DNA of 59,288 bases, taken from assembly GCA_018003315.1 (NCBI GenBank), contig JAGNEJ010000020.1, positions 1 through 59,288 of the forward strand. Direction: 5' to 3'. The notes beneath the pieces are model-generated. The model ran no database searches, had not been told where the DNA came from, and was given only the letters and a program-made list of their open reading frames with translations. Of this stretch, positions 25,814 to 33,729 are shown piece after piece. A program made the translations under genes and the position numbers. The stretch is from Verrucomicrobiales bacterium (GTDB lineage: Bacteria > Verrucomicrobiota > Verrucomicrobiia > Verrucomicrobiales > V1-33). Numbering within the stretch: the first letter of the stretch is position 1; each line of letters begins with the position of its first letter.

Positions 25814-27222
25814 TCCCGGGCCGTCGCAGCCTCCTCGGGTGATTCGGAGGAGGGAGCCACCGGCGCGAGCCTGACCTGCACCACCCGCCGCCCATCGGTT
25901 TTCGTCACCGTTGCCTCGTAGCCGTGCCCTTCCAACTCCACCTGCTCGCCTTCCGCCGGCAGACGCCCTAACAGCGAGGTGATGTAGCCGCCGAGGGTGC
26001 TCACGTTGGATTTTTCGAGTTCCAGATCGGTCAGTTCCGCGAGTTCATACAACGGCAGTTTGCCATCGACCAGAAACTCTCCATCATCAAATTTCTGAAA
26101 TCGATCCTCCTCGGTATCGAATTCGTCCTGGATTTCCCCGACCAGTTCCTCCAGCACGTCGTCGAGCGTCAGCATGCCGGTCAGCACCCCGTTCTCATCC
26201 ACCACCAGGGCCATGTGGGCGTGCTTGCCGAGGAACTCCTTGAGCACTTCATCCAGCGGCTGGATTTCCGGGACAAACAGGGCCGGCCGGGCGATCTTCA
26301 AAATGTCAGGGCGCGGGTCGTTGATGATGCACAGGATGTCCTTGATATGCACGATGCCGGGAACGTTGTCCAGACTGCCCTCCCGGATCGGAAAGCGGGT
26401 GTGCTTGGAATCCAGGGCGACCTTGAGATTGGAGGCAAAGTCGCGGACGACATCCAGATAAACGATTTCGGTGCGGGGAGTCATGATGTCCCGGGCCAGA
26501 CGATCGTTCAGTTCCAGGGCATTGATGGAGATGTCGCGTTCCGTGGCCGTCACGTGCTTGGAACGCCCGCTTTCCTCCACCAGCATCTGCAATTCCTCCG
26601 CACTGTGGACAATTTCATGCTCCCCCACAGGATCAATGCCGAAGAGCCATTTGAGCAGCCGGTTGGCAGCGCCGTTGAAGACCCAGATGACTCCCTTGAA
26701 AACGCGCTGGAAGAGCATGAGCGGGCGGGCGACCAGCAGCGTGGTGCCCAGGGAACGGCGGATGGCCAGCGACTTGGGCATCAGCTCCCCAATCACGACG
26801 TGGAAGGCGGTGATGATGCTGAAGGCAATGGCAAATGCCGTCCAACTGATGACGTCCGGAGAGATTCCGGGATTGATCCAGAAGAACAGGGGCTCGATGA
26901 GCTTGCTGAGGTATTTCTCCCCGAACATCGAAAGCAGCACGCTGGCCATGGTGATGCCGAGCTGGGTGGCCGAAAGGTAAACATCGAGGTGTTCCACGAT
27001 GTTTTTGGCCAGCCGCGCCCTGCGTCCGCCACCGCTCAGCAGTTCTTCGATCTGGGTGGAGCGCACCTTGACGATGGCAAACTCCGCCGCCACAAAGAAG
27101 CCGTTGATGAGCACCAGCAGCACAATCAGGGCGATCTGCCAAAGAGCCTGGCCTGCAGGGGGCAGCGATTCCGCTGGAGGCTCAGTGGAGGCCAGCAGCA
27201 GGGTGACTGGGAGAGTATTCAT
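25810..27222 (-). CDS. CNNM/CBS-domain membrane protein (hemolysin C / CorC family)
   Basis: A 470-residue protein with the three-part layout of this family. The CNNM (DUF21) membrane domain spans about 25-205 (ALIVLLVLINGFFVAAEFAIVKVR is its hallmark first helix), a CBS pair spans about 225-345 (DIMTPRTEIVYLD, HTRFPIRE, MALVVDENGVLTGMLTLDD), and a CorC/HlyC C-terminal domain spans about 365-450. Family members are linked to Mg2+/Co2+ efflux or tolerance, and the 'hemolysin' name is historical. The start at 27222 places the first helix properly. The downstream methyltransferase gene overlaps by four bases, and an FmdB-type gene lies 61 bases upstream. Confidence 0.88.
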   Translation of the reverse strand: MNTLPVTLLLASTEPPAESLPPAGQALWQIALIVLLVLINGFFVAAEFAIVKVRSTQIEELLSGGGRRARLAKNIVEHLDVYLSATQLGITMASVLLSMFGEKYLSKLIEPLFFWINPGISPDVISWTAFAIAFSIITAFHVVIGELMPKSLAIRRSLGTTLLVARPLMLFQRVFKGVIWVFNGAANRLLKWLFGIDPVGEHEIVHSAEELQMLVEESGRSKHVTATERDISINALELNDRLARDIMTPRTEIVYLDVVRDFASNLKVALDSKHTRFPIREGSLDNVPGIVHIKDILCIINDPRPDILKIARPALFVPEIQPLDEVLKEFLGKHAHMALVVDENGVLTGMLTLDDVLEELVGEIQDEFDTEEDRFQKFDDGEFLVDGKLPLYELAELTDLELEKSNVSTLGGYITSLLGRLPAEGEQVELEGHGYEATVTKTDGRRVVQVRLAPVAPSSESPEEAATARE

Positions 27223-27283
27223 CTCGGAATCGCAGCCCCGTCCGGGCACTGCGGGAAAAAACCGTCCGATGGCGCACCGCGGG

Positions 27284-27535
27284 TCATAACTTTTCGTAAA
27301 CTCCTTCGTCGCGCTTTTCCAATATGGTAAAACCCGCGGCCTTGGCATCCGACACGGACAGCGGCTTGTTGATGCGCGGAACATTTACGCGACTGACCCG
27401 TTTGCGCACCGGACGTTTGCAGAGCGGGCAGACTTCCAGCGGAGGCCGGTCCACCGGACGCTGCAGTTCGAAACCCCTGGAGCAGATGCGGCAGGCGTGC
27501 TCTGGGTCTTCGGTGATGTATTCGTAAATGGGCAT
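27284..27535 (-). CDS. FmdB-family zinc-ribbon protein
   Basis: An 83-residue protein beginning MPIYEYITEDPEHACRICSR, with a second Cys pair in VCPLCKRPV, which is the FmdB putative regulatory zinc ribbon. The first pair reads CRIC within ACRICSRGFELQRPV, so four cysteines are available for one zinc. The C-terminal 35 residues are basic and not conserved in an obvious way. The family is widespread and its role is largely unknown, though FmdB was named for control of an amide-related operon. It is the first gene of a likely three-gene minus-strand operon. Confidence 0.85.
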   Translation of the reverse strand: MPIYEYITEDPEHACRICSRGFELQRPVDRPPLEVCPLCKRPVRKRVSRVNVPRINKPLSVSDAKAAGFTILEKRDEGVYEKL

Positions 27536-27666
27536 CAGAAAATGCGTTTCCGGATCACAGTAACGGGAAATGGCCCCGCGAAAAGAAAAAATCCAGCGAT
27601 CATGAAAGACCCATTGCCGCTTGCGGCCGACAGTGGGTGCGCCTTGACTGGGGCAGACGTTTCTCC

Positions 27667-28890
27667 ATGAATGCAGCCGCTCCAGATTCCGAACCTGCCG
27701 GACGGAAATCCGCCATGCCGCAGCAGCCGTGTTCCCTGCTCTATGTCACCGGGGCGCGGCTGGGCGGGTCCGGGCTGGATGTCTCTTCGCTGGAAGGAGC
27801 GAGGGCTTCGTTCCGCGCTGGTTTTCTGGGTCGAGTGGTGGCCTATGCCAACCAGCAGCAGGAAATCCCAAATCGTCTGGTGCGCAGCCTGGCGCTGCAC
27901 CCGGTGCGCCTGCTCTCCGGCCTGGGCAGTGCGTCCTATTACGGCGCGAAAAAGAAGTATGCCGACTGGATCGGAGCACGGGAACTGCGCCGGGGGGCAT
28001 TCGATTTTTTCCACGGGTGGAGCGGCGACAGTCTGCGGAGTCTGGTGGCTGCCTGTCAGCTTGGGATCCCGTCGGTGATCGACATTCCCACCTGGCATCG
28101 CAACAAGGGGCGGCGAAAACGCTTTTTCACCCTCGCAGAACGTCAGGATGCGGCCAGAACCGGATGGCAGGCATGGAAGGAGCATCTGCCGCCGAGCCGC
28201 CAGCGCATTCTGCTGGAATACGAACTGGCAACCCTGCTGTTCATGCCGTCGGCCCGGGCGGCGGAAAGTTTTCTCAATTCCGGAATCCCGGCGCACAAAC
28301 TCCATTTTGTGGGCCGGGGGGTGGATTTGGAACAATTCCAGCCCGGCACCCCGCCGCCGCTTTTCCGGCTGGTTTTCGTGGGCGCACTGATTGAACGCAA
28401 GGGCATCCACCATCTGCTGCGCGTCTGGAAAAAGCTGGCCCTCAAAGATGCGGAGCTGGTGCTGGTGGGCACACCCCATGCGGAAATCAAGCCGGTGCTG
28501 GACGAATGCGGCGGACCCACGGTGAAGGTGACGGGGTTTGTCAGGGACGTGCAGGACCAGCTGCGGCAGGCCAGTGCGTTTGTTTTTCCCAGTGAAATGG
28601 AAGGGGCGGCCAAAGCCACGTTTGAAGCGGCCGCCTGCGGTCTGGCACAGATCACGACGCGCGAGAGCGGCGATGCGGTGGTGGACGGGGTCAATGGCCG
28701 CATCATCCCGCCCAATGACCCGGATGCGCTGGCCGAGGCCATCCTGGAATTCCACCGCCATCCGGAACGGCTCGCAGCAATGGGCCAGGCCGGGCGCGAA
28801 CGCATGGCTCGGGAGTTCACCTGGGATCATTTCCGCACCCGGGTGCGCGAAGGTTACGCCCGGGCCATGGCGGCGCGGCACGGTTCCTGA
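27667..28890 (+). CDS. glycosyltransferase family 4 (GT-B fold)
   Basis: A 407-residue GT-B glycosyltransferase. The C-terminal half carries the GT1/GT4 donor domain: RLVFVGALIERKGIHHLLRVW, KVTGFVRDVQDQL, and the EX7E-type loop SEMEGAAKATFEAAACG. The N-terminal half has FFHGWSGDSLRSLVAACQLG and IPTWHRNKG, fitting the acceptor domain. It should transfer a sugar from a nucleotide donor; donor and acceptor are unknown. The ATG at 27667 was chosen; in-frame GTG 27637 and ATG 27715 are alternatives. It is divergent from the FmdB gene and convergent with the MFS gene, nine bases from it. Confidence 0.87.
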   Translation: MNAAAPDSEPAGRKSAMPQQPCSLLYVTGARLGGSGLDVSSLEGARASFRAGFLGRVVAYANQQQEIPNRLVRSLALHPVRLLSGLGSASYYGAKKKYADWIGARELRRGAFDFFHGWSGDSLRSLVAACQLGIPSVIDIPTWHRNKGRRKRFFTLAERQDAARTGWQAWKEHLPPSRQRILLEYELATLLFMPSARAAESFLNSGIPAHKLHFVGRGVDLEQFQPGTPPPLFRLVFVGALIERKGIHHLLRVWKKLALKDAELVLVGTPHAEIKPVLDECGGPTVKVTGFVRDVQDQLRQASAFVFPSEMEGAAKATFEAAACGLAQITTRESGDAVVDGVNGRIIPPNDPDALAEAILEFHRHPERLAAMGQAGRERMAREFTWDHFRTRVREGYARAMAARHGS

Positions 28891-28899
28891 GAAGATTTG

Positions 28900-30414
28900 T
28901 CAGGAAACCGCCGGTTCCCTTTTTTCCTCCGCGGGAGGTTCCGGCAGGAAAAAGGCGGCGATCACTCCCAGCACCACCATGGCGGTGCCGACATATCCGG
29001 CGGCCTGCGCCACGTGCAGCGGCTTCACCGCCTCGACGGATCCAGCCAGCATGGGTGCGACAAAACTGAGCGTCACCACGGACATGAAGGTTCCGATCAT
29101 CCGTCCGCCGACGTTGGTGGCAAAGCTTCCGCCGGTTCCGCGGAGGTGCAGTGGAAACACTTTTGGCAGGTATTCCCCGAAGAAACTGAACTGGGCAACG
29201 GTGACCAGCCCGCAAAGAGCGTAGAACAGCAGAAAGGTTTCGCCCCCGGTGTTGAAGAAGTGGAAATAGGTGAGCGGGATGATGACCAGGGCGGGAAACT
29301 GAAAACAACGCAGCATCCTGATGCGCGCCATGCCGACGATCAGCAGCAATGCCAGGATGATCCGCCCTGCAAGTCCGCCCATTTCCTGGTGGAGCTGCAC
29401 ACTGTCGCGCTTGACCTTTACCTTCTCATTGATGGGCTGCTGTTTGACAAAATTCGCCTTGATCTGGTCCACCAGAGCCTTGCGTCCGGGATCGCCAGGG
29501 GGCAGGGCGTTGAGCTGGCCGTTCAGCGCTTCCGCCTCCTTCCGCAGCGGGACCAGGGCGGCCGCTTCGGACTTCATTTCCGGAAGCCCCGGAGTCACCC
29601 GCGCCACGGTGACCTGCAGGGTGCCGAAAGCAATGCCATAGGCGCAGGCGGAGAGGATGGCGGTGACGATGGTGACGCGCCGCAGCTCCGGCGCAAACAG
29701 CGCCTTGAAACTCGGACGCTTCATGGCGCCCTGCAGTTTGCGTTCCTTCCAGACCCGGCTCTCCGGAACAAAGGGCAGCAGCAGGGCGATGGGGATGGCC
29801 GGAAGCATGCCGGTCATGAGCAGGTAGCGCCATTTTCCAGGATCGGCAGCCCCCAGACCCAAGGGCAGCCCCAGATGCCCCAGTGACTTTGCATTGGCAT
29901 CCAGCCAGACGCTGATCAGCGTCACCAGGACCCCGCCCAACGAGGCAAATGCCTGCGTGATGCCCAGCCATTTTTCGCGCTGCCGACGGTCGCTGAAGAC
30001 TTCCGCCAGCCAGGTGACGGCGGCGACAAACTCCACACAGACGCCGATGAACGTCGTGCAGCGGAAAAAGAGGAATTGTTCCAGCGTGGTGGCATAGGCG
30101 GCGCAAAACGGGCTGAGCGAATAGACGAAAATGCTCGCCGCCATGATGCGCTTGCGTCCGAAACGGTCCACCAGCCAGCCGCCGAGCAGTCCGAAAACAC
30201 CGCCGCACAGTGCGCTGATCCAGAGCAGTCGGCCCACCCATTCGGTGACGATGGGGTTGTTTTGCGGCAACTTCAGCAGCTCCGCGATGGCCGGGGCGAC
30301 CACCAGCGGCGTCATCAGCAGCTCATAGGTGTCGAAGAGAAACCCGATCGAGGCAATGATGATGATGAGCCACTGGGTGGTGGAAAATTTGGATTCGGAT
30401 GTCAGGCTGCTCAT
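28900..30414 (-). CDS. MFS transporter with extra hydrophilic insert
   Basis: A 504-residue 12-helix transporter of the major facilitator superfamily. The loop 2-3 signature GGWLVDRFGRKR is clear, and FVPESRVWKER after helix 6 resembles the PESPRW motif of sugar/metabolite porters. An unusual hydrophilic stretch of about 65 residues (about residues 280-345, EMKSEAAALVPLRKEAEALN then ALVDQIKANFVKQQPINEKV) lies between helices 7 and 8, on the outer side in the usual topology. The substrate is probably a sugar or organic acid. It is divergent from a Gfo/Idh/MocA oxidoreductase, suggesting uptake and catabolism of one compound. Confidence 0.85.
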   Translation of the reverse strand: MSSLTSESKFSTTQWLIIIIASIGFLFDTYELLMTPLVVAPAIAELLKLPQNNPIVTEWVGRLLWISALCGGVFGLLGGWLVDRFGRKRIMAASIFVYSLSPFCAAYATTLEQFLFFRCTTFIGVCVEFVAAVTWLAEVFSDRRQREKWLGITQAFASLGGVLVTLISVWLDANAKSLGHLGLPLGLGAADPGKWRYLLMTGMLPAIPIALLLPFVPESRVWKERKLQGAMKRPSFKALFAPELRRVTIVTAILSACAYGIAFGTLQVTVARVTPGLPEMKSEAAALVPLRKEAEALNGQLNALPPGDPGRKALVDQIKANFVKQQPINEKVKVKRDSVQLHQEMGGLAGRIILALLLIVGMARIRMLRCFQFPALVIIPLTYFHFFNTGGETFLLFYALCGLVTVAQFSFFGEYLPKVFPLHLRGTGGSFATNVGGRMIGTFMSVVTLSFVAPMLAGSVEAVKPLHVAQAAGYVGTAMVVLGVIAAFFLPEPPAEEKREPAVS

Positions 30415-30433
30415 GATCGGAATTTCAAGGATT

Positions 30434-30456
30434 GCGCGATGCTCCAAGCATCGCGC
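30434..30456. promoter_or_regulatory. 10-bp inverted repeat, candidate operator
   Basis: GCGCGATGCT and AGCATCGCGC are perfect inverted arms around CCA, 20 bases upstream of the MFS start codon, in the 241-base divergent region shared with the oxidoreductase gene. It may be a repressor operator or a 5'-leader hairpin of the transporter mRNA. Confidence 0.45.
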
Positions 30457-30655
30457 CGCACGGCAACCCAAAATTTGCTACGCAGTCGGGTCAGTTGCTC
30501 CCATTTTCCGCACCCCCTGACATCCTCTTGGAAACCGGGTGCCGCGCTGCCAAATCCGCACCCCGGCGAGCGCTCGTTCGCCGCATTCCCCAGCCCATTT
30601 CCGGTGAAACATTGTGTTTGCAGTCGAGGAGCCCCTGCGCTTCCCATCCGGCACC

Positions 30656-31801
30656 ATGGAAACACGCAGCATCGGCATCATCATGAATGGCGTCACCGGA
30701 CGCATGGGCACCAACCAGCACCTGGTCCGCAGCATCGCCGCCATTATCAAACAGGGCGGCGTAACAACGCCCGGTCTCACCCTCATGCCCAAACCCATTC
30801 TGTGCGGGCGCAATGAAGCCAAGCTCCGCGAGGCCGCGGCCCTGGCGGGACTGCCGGACCTGCCGGTCTGCACGGATCTGGATGCCGTGCTGGGCGATCC
30901 GGATTTCCCGGTGTTCTTCGATGCTTCGCTGACCCAGCTTCGACCGGATTTTGTCCGCAGGGCCATTGCCGCGGGAAAAGCCGTCTATTGCGAAAAACCC
31001 ATCGCCTCTTCCCACGCTGAAGCGCTGGCCCTTGCCAAGGAGGCAGAGGCGGCCGGAATCAAAAACGGCGCCGTGCAGGACAAGCTCTGGCTGCCCGGGT
31101 TTTTGAAATACCTCGCGCTGCGCGACAGCGGCTTTTTCGGGCGCATCCTCAGCGTTCGCGGTGAATTCGGCTATTGGGTCTTCACCGGAGAGGAACCCAC
31201 CCAGCCGGCCCAGCGGCCCTCATGGAACTACCGGGCCGAGGACGGCGGCGGCATCATTCTCGACATGTTTTGCCACTGGCGCTATCTCATCGACAATCTC
31301 TTTGGGCCGATCACCTCCGTCTGCGCCCGTGCCGCAACCCACATTGCCACCAGAATCGGCGAGGACGGGAAATCGTATGCCTGCACCGCGGACGACGCCG
31401 CCTATGCCACGTTTGAAACGGCCAATGGAATTCTGTGCCAGCTGAACAGCTCTTGGTGCGTCCGCGTGCGGCGTGACGACCTGGCCACCTTCCAGGTGGA
31501 CGGCACCCATGGCTCCGCCGTCGTAGGCCTGCGCAACTGCTGGGCGCAGAGTCTGGCAGACACGCCCCGCCCGGTTTGGAATCCCGACATCGATCAGCCG
31601 ATTCCCTTCTTTGAAAACTGGACCGAAGTTCCCGGCGGCCCCTACGACAATGCCTTCAAAATTCAGTGGGAACACTTCCTGCGCCATGTCGCACTGGACG
31701 AACCCTTTCCCTGGTCCCTGCGGGAAAGCGCGAAGGGAGTCGAACTCGCAGAAGCTGGCCTCGCCTCCTCCCGGGAGCGACGCTGGGTTGACCTCGCATA
31801 G
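30656..31801 (+). CDS. Gfo/Idh/MocA-family NAD(P)-dependent oxidoreductase
   Basis: A 381-residue oxidoreductase. The N-terminal Rossmann fold starts SIGIIMNGVTGRMGTNQHL, and the family's nicotinamide-site motif is YCEKPIASSHAEA. The C-terminal alpha/beta domain contains LDMFCHWRYLIDNLFG, where the His-containing helix is the usual catalytic region. Members oxidise or reduce sugars, inositols and related polyols. Only the ATG at 30656 gives the standard start; earlier codons would add a leader of no known content. Divergence from an MFS transporter gene suggests the two serve one carbohydrate. Confidence 0.87.
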   Translation: METRSIGIIMNGVTGRMGTNQHLVRSIAAIIKQGGVTTPGLTLMPKPILCGRNEAKLREAAALAGLPDLPVCTDLDAVLGDPDFPVFFDASLTQLRPDFVRRAIAAGKAVYCEKPIASSHAEALALAKEAEAAGIKNGAVQDKLWLPGFLKYLALRDSGFFGRILSVRGEFGYWVFTGEEPTQPAQRPSWNYRAEDGGGIILDMFCHWRYLIDNLFGPITSVCARAATHIATRIGEDGKSYACTADDAAYATFETANGILCQLNSSWCVRVRRDDLATFQVDGTHGSAVVGLRNCWAQSLADTPRPVWNPDIDQPIPFFENWTEVPGGPYDNAFKIQWEHFLRHVALDEPFPWSLRESAKGVELAEAGLASSRERRWVDLA

Positions 31802-31916
31802 AGCCCCTCGAAGAGCATTCTGATCATCGCAGCATAGATTTCCATGAAATGAAGTTAGGTTTAGAAGCATAAAATTTCTTGGCATCCTGATTTCATAGAT
31901 CATCAACACTGCGAAA

Positions 31917-31932
31917 ACTCCAAATATTGTGT
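31917..31932 (+). promoter_or_regulatory. NrdR box 1
   Basis: ACTCCAAATATTGTGT matches 13 of 16 positions of the NrdR-box consensus acaCwAtATaTwGtgt. It lies 16 bases upstream of a second box, so the two are 32 bp apart (three helical turns), the spacing known for cooperative NrdR binding. Confidence 0.65.
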
Positions 31933-31955
31933 CGCAATAGCATTGACGACACAAT
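31926..31955. repeat. inverted repeat with 9-bp arms spanning the NrdR boxes
   Basis: ATTGTGTCG (31926-31934) and CGACACAAT (31947-31955) are perfect inverted arms around 12 bases. The arms come from the right end of box 1 and the left end of box 2, so the symmetry reflects the paired operators. Confidence 0.6.
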
Positions 31956-31971
31956 TTGTTGGGCATAGAAT
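31943..31971 (+). promoter_or_regulatory. sigma-70-type promoter of nrdR
   Basis: TTGACG at 31943-31948 and TAGAAT at 31966-31971 are separated by exactly 17 bases. NrdR box 2 fills the spacer between them. Transcription would start near 31978, giving a leader of under 20 bases before the nrdR ATG. Confidence 0.6.
31949..31964 (+). promoter_or_regulatory. NrdR box 2
   Basis: ACACAATTTGTTGGGC matches 12 of 16 positions of the NrdR-box consensus and sits between the -35 and -10 elements, so NrdR bound here should block RNA polymerase. This implies that nrdR controls itself. Confidence 0.6.
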
Positions 31972-31994
31972 CGCGGGCAATTGATCCGTAAACG

Positions 31995-32486
31995 ATGCGT
32001 TGTCCGAAGTGCCACAGTTTGGAAAACAAGGTGATTGATTCCCGGATGTCCCGCGATGGGGCTTCCATCCGGCGGCGGCGGGAATGTCTGGAATGCGCGC
32101 ATCGGTTCACTACCTACGAGTATTTGGAGGAGGCGGATTTTCTGGTGGTCAAGCGCAACGGGGCACGGGAACAATTCAGCCGGGAAAAACTGCTGAGGGG
32201 AATCATCCGGGCCTGTGAGAAACGACCGGTGCCGCGGGACACCATGGAGCAGGCGGTGGATGAAATCATTGCCGACATCCAGAAGCAGAGCCCCAAGGAG
32301 GTGCCGACGAAATGGATTGGGCTGAAGGTGATGGAAAAATTGCAGCACATCGACCCCGTCGCCTACGTGAGGTTTGCGTCCGTGTACCGGCAGTTTCAGG
32401 ATGTCGGGGAATTCATCGAGGAGATCCAGCATTTGGAAAAGCGGACACCGCGATCCGGCCTGCAGCCGGAACTTTTCGGGCAATAA
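31995..32486 (+). CDS. nrdR: transcriptional repressor NrdR
   Basis: A 163-residue NrdR, near the usual length. The N-terminal zinc ribbon is complete: MRCPKCHSLENKVIDSRMS, then RRRRECLECAHRFTTYE, giving CPKC and CLEC pairs. An ATP-cone follows at about residues 49-139 (FLVVKRNGAREQFSREKLL to VAYVRFASVYRQF). NrdR senses ATP/dATP and represses ribonucleotide reductase genes. No nrd structural genes are in the window; the paired boxes upstream indicate autoregulation. The C-terminal tail is short and variable. Confidence 0.96.
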   Translation: MRCPKCHSLENKVIDSRMSRDGASIRRRRECLECAHRFTTYEYLEEADFLVVKRNGAREQFSREKLLRGIIRACEKRPVPRDTMEQAVDEIIADIQKQSPKEVPTKWIGLKVMEKLQHIDPVAYVRFASVYRQFQDVGEFIEEIQHLEKRTPRSGLQPELFGQ

Positions 32487-32558
32487 CTTTTTCGCATCCC
32501 AACTCGGCCGACCAGCCGTCAAACCAGCAAAACCGCACCGCTCCTCACTGCCAACACC

Positions 32559-33119
32559 ATGATCGCCCTGCCATCCCAACTGCCGCTGCTCCGGGTCGGA
32601 GAGCATGATTTCGTGGAGTATCAAGGCGACTGGATCGCCGCAAGCATCCGTTCCGCTGCGATGCGTGCGGGGCATCCCGACTGGTGGATCGCCGAGGACA
32701 TCGCCCGCGGCGTTGTCGCCTTTCTGGAGCACCGCTATCCGAGGGCGGTCATCACGCTGGAGGAACTTGAGGGAAAGATCCGTGGCATTCTGGAACGCAT
32801 CGGATTCAATGACATCGCCGCCGCCGTCAGGGTGGAGCCGCCGCAGTTCTCCCTCAATCTTTCAGACCTGGCCCGCGAGGCTGCCGGTGCGGAACTTTTT
32901 TTCTTCCAGATGCTCGACCGCAAAATCTCCCATCTCTTTGCGTTGGGAGTGCGCCGCCTGGCGGTTGGCGGGACTCGGGCCGCCGTAAAATACCTGCGCT
33001 CTGCGAAGAACTGGTCGGAAGCGTGCCGCCTGCTTGAGGATGAAATTGTCTGTTTCCTTCGCCGTCGGCTGTCGGATGACAACCGTTCCGCCTGCGAATG
33101 GAAGCTGGAAGCCGCCTGA
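32559..33119 (+). CDS. unknown protein, possibly ATP-cone-like, downstream of nrdR
   Basis: A 186-residue soluble protein not assignable by name. Residues 11-92 run parallel to an ATP-cone: an N-terminal VGEHDFVEYQGDWIAASIR hairpin and helix, a second helix WWIAEDIARGVVAFLEHR, then ITLEELEGKIRGILERIG and NDIAAAVR, which line up with the corresponding elements of the NrdR cone next door. The rest (93-186) is mixed, with a central LFFFQMLDRKISHLFALG. It starts 72 bases after nrdR on the same strand. An adaptor or nucleotide sensor linked to dNTP control is possible but is inference. Confidence 0.55.
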   Translation: MIALPSQLPLLRVGEHDFVEYQGDWIAASIRSAAMRAGHPDWWIAEDIARGVVAFLEHRYPRAVITLEELEGKIRGILERIGFNDIAAAVRVEPPQFSLNLSDLAREAAGAELFFFQMLDRKISHLFALGVRRLAVGGTRAAVKYLRSAKNWSEACRLLEDEIVCFLRRRLSDDNRSACEWKLEAA

Positions 33120-33180
33120 AGCGCAGGCGCAACGCCAGGCAGACGGAGGCCGGCAAATCTGCCATCATCCAAAACGAAAA

Positions 33181-33207
33181 CGCCCGGAAGGCGGCAACTT
33201 CCGGGCG
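33181..33207 (-). terminator. rho-independent terminator
   Basis: CGCCCGGAAG and CTTCCGGGCG form a perfect 10-bp stem with a seven-base loop. Read on the minus strand the stem is followed by TTTTCGTTTT, the expected U-rich tail. It lies 25 bases beyond the stop of the small lipoprotein gene at 33233 and closes that minus-strand cluster; it may also stop the opposing transcript. Confidence 0.85.
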
Positions 33208-33232
33208 GCTTCGGGCGATGGCTGTGCGTGGC

Positions 33233-33442
33233 TTACGGTCCGCTAAAGGAATCCGGCGGGCCGACGGGCTCAATTCCCTGTCCGCCAGACGGGGCTGTGC
33301 CGAGCGAGGGAGCGGGCCGGGGACGCGGACTGTCTGAGTGGTAATGGTGGGTCTGCGGATACGTTTGGTAAACCGTGTCCCCGCAGGATGCCAGAACCAG
33401 GGCGGCGCAGGTTCCGCCGAACAGGCCAATGATTCGTTTCAT
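33233..33442 (-). CDS. small lipoprotein with PVGxPDSFS C-terminus
   Basis: A 69-residue predicted lipoprotein: signal peptide MKRIIGLFGGTCAALVLASC with lipobox LASC, so the mature protein begins at Cys20 and has only 50 residues. The mature part is His/Pro-rich (THHYHSDSPRPRPAP) and low complexity. Its end IEPVGPPDSFSGP closely matches the end of the next small lipoprotein (IAPVGQPDSFSR). It is the last gene of a minus-strand run and is followed by a strong terminator. Function unknown. Confidence 0.7.
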   Translation of the reverse strand: MKRIIGLFGGTCAALVLASCGDTVYQTYPQTHHYHSDSPRPRPAPSLGTAPSGGQGIEPVGPPDSFSGP

Positions 33443-33491
33443 GGAGATCTCCCGGATGAAGGTGATGCCGTGATGCGGACAAACTGCGCTC

Positions 33492-33677
33492 TCAGCGGCT
33501 GAAGGAATCAGGCTGCCCGACCGGAGCGATGGCATGGTTGTCCGGCGGGGTGTATTTCTTTTTCGGTGCCGGTTTCGGCGCGACCGGCTTCGGGGCCGGC
33601 GGAGGCGGAGGTGGCGCCTGCTGGCAGGACACGACCAGAAACGAAACGGCTGCGAGCATTGCTGCGGTGAATTTCAT
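33492..33677 (-). CDS. small Pro-rich lipoprotein with PVGxPDSFS C-terminus
   Basis: A 61-residue predicted lipoprotein. The signal peptide MKFTAAMLAAVSFLVVSC ends in the lipobox VVSC (mature start Cys18). The mature chain is QQAPPPPPPAPKPVAPKPAP then KKKY and the ending IAPVGQPDSFSR. The Pro/Lys stretch could be a stiff spacer through the cell wall. It lies 49 bases upstream of the related lipoprotein gene and 52 bases downstream of the PPC-like secreted protein gene, so all three are probably one transcript. Function unknown. Confidence 0.7.
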   Translation of the reverse strand: MKFTAAMLAAVSFLVVSCQQAPPPPPPAPKPVAPKPAPKKKYTPPDNHAIAPVGQPDSFSR

Positions 33678-33729
33678 GACGATGGATGGATGTTAGGTTT
33701 GGATGAATTTGTCAGAGTCTGCCGGCGAA

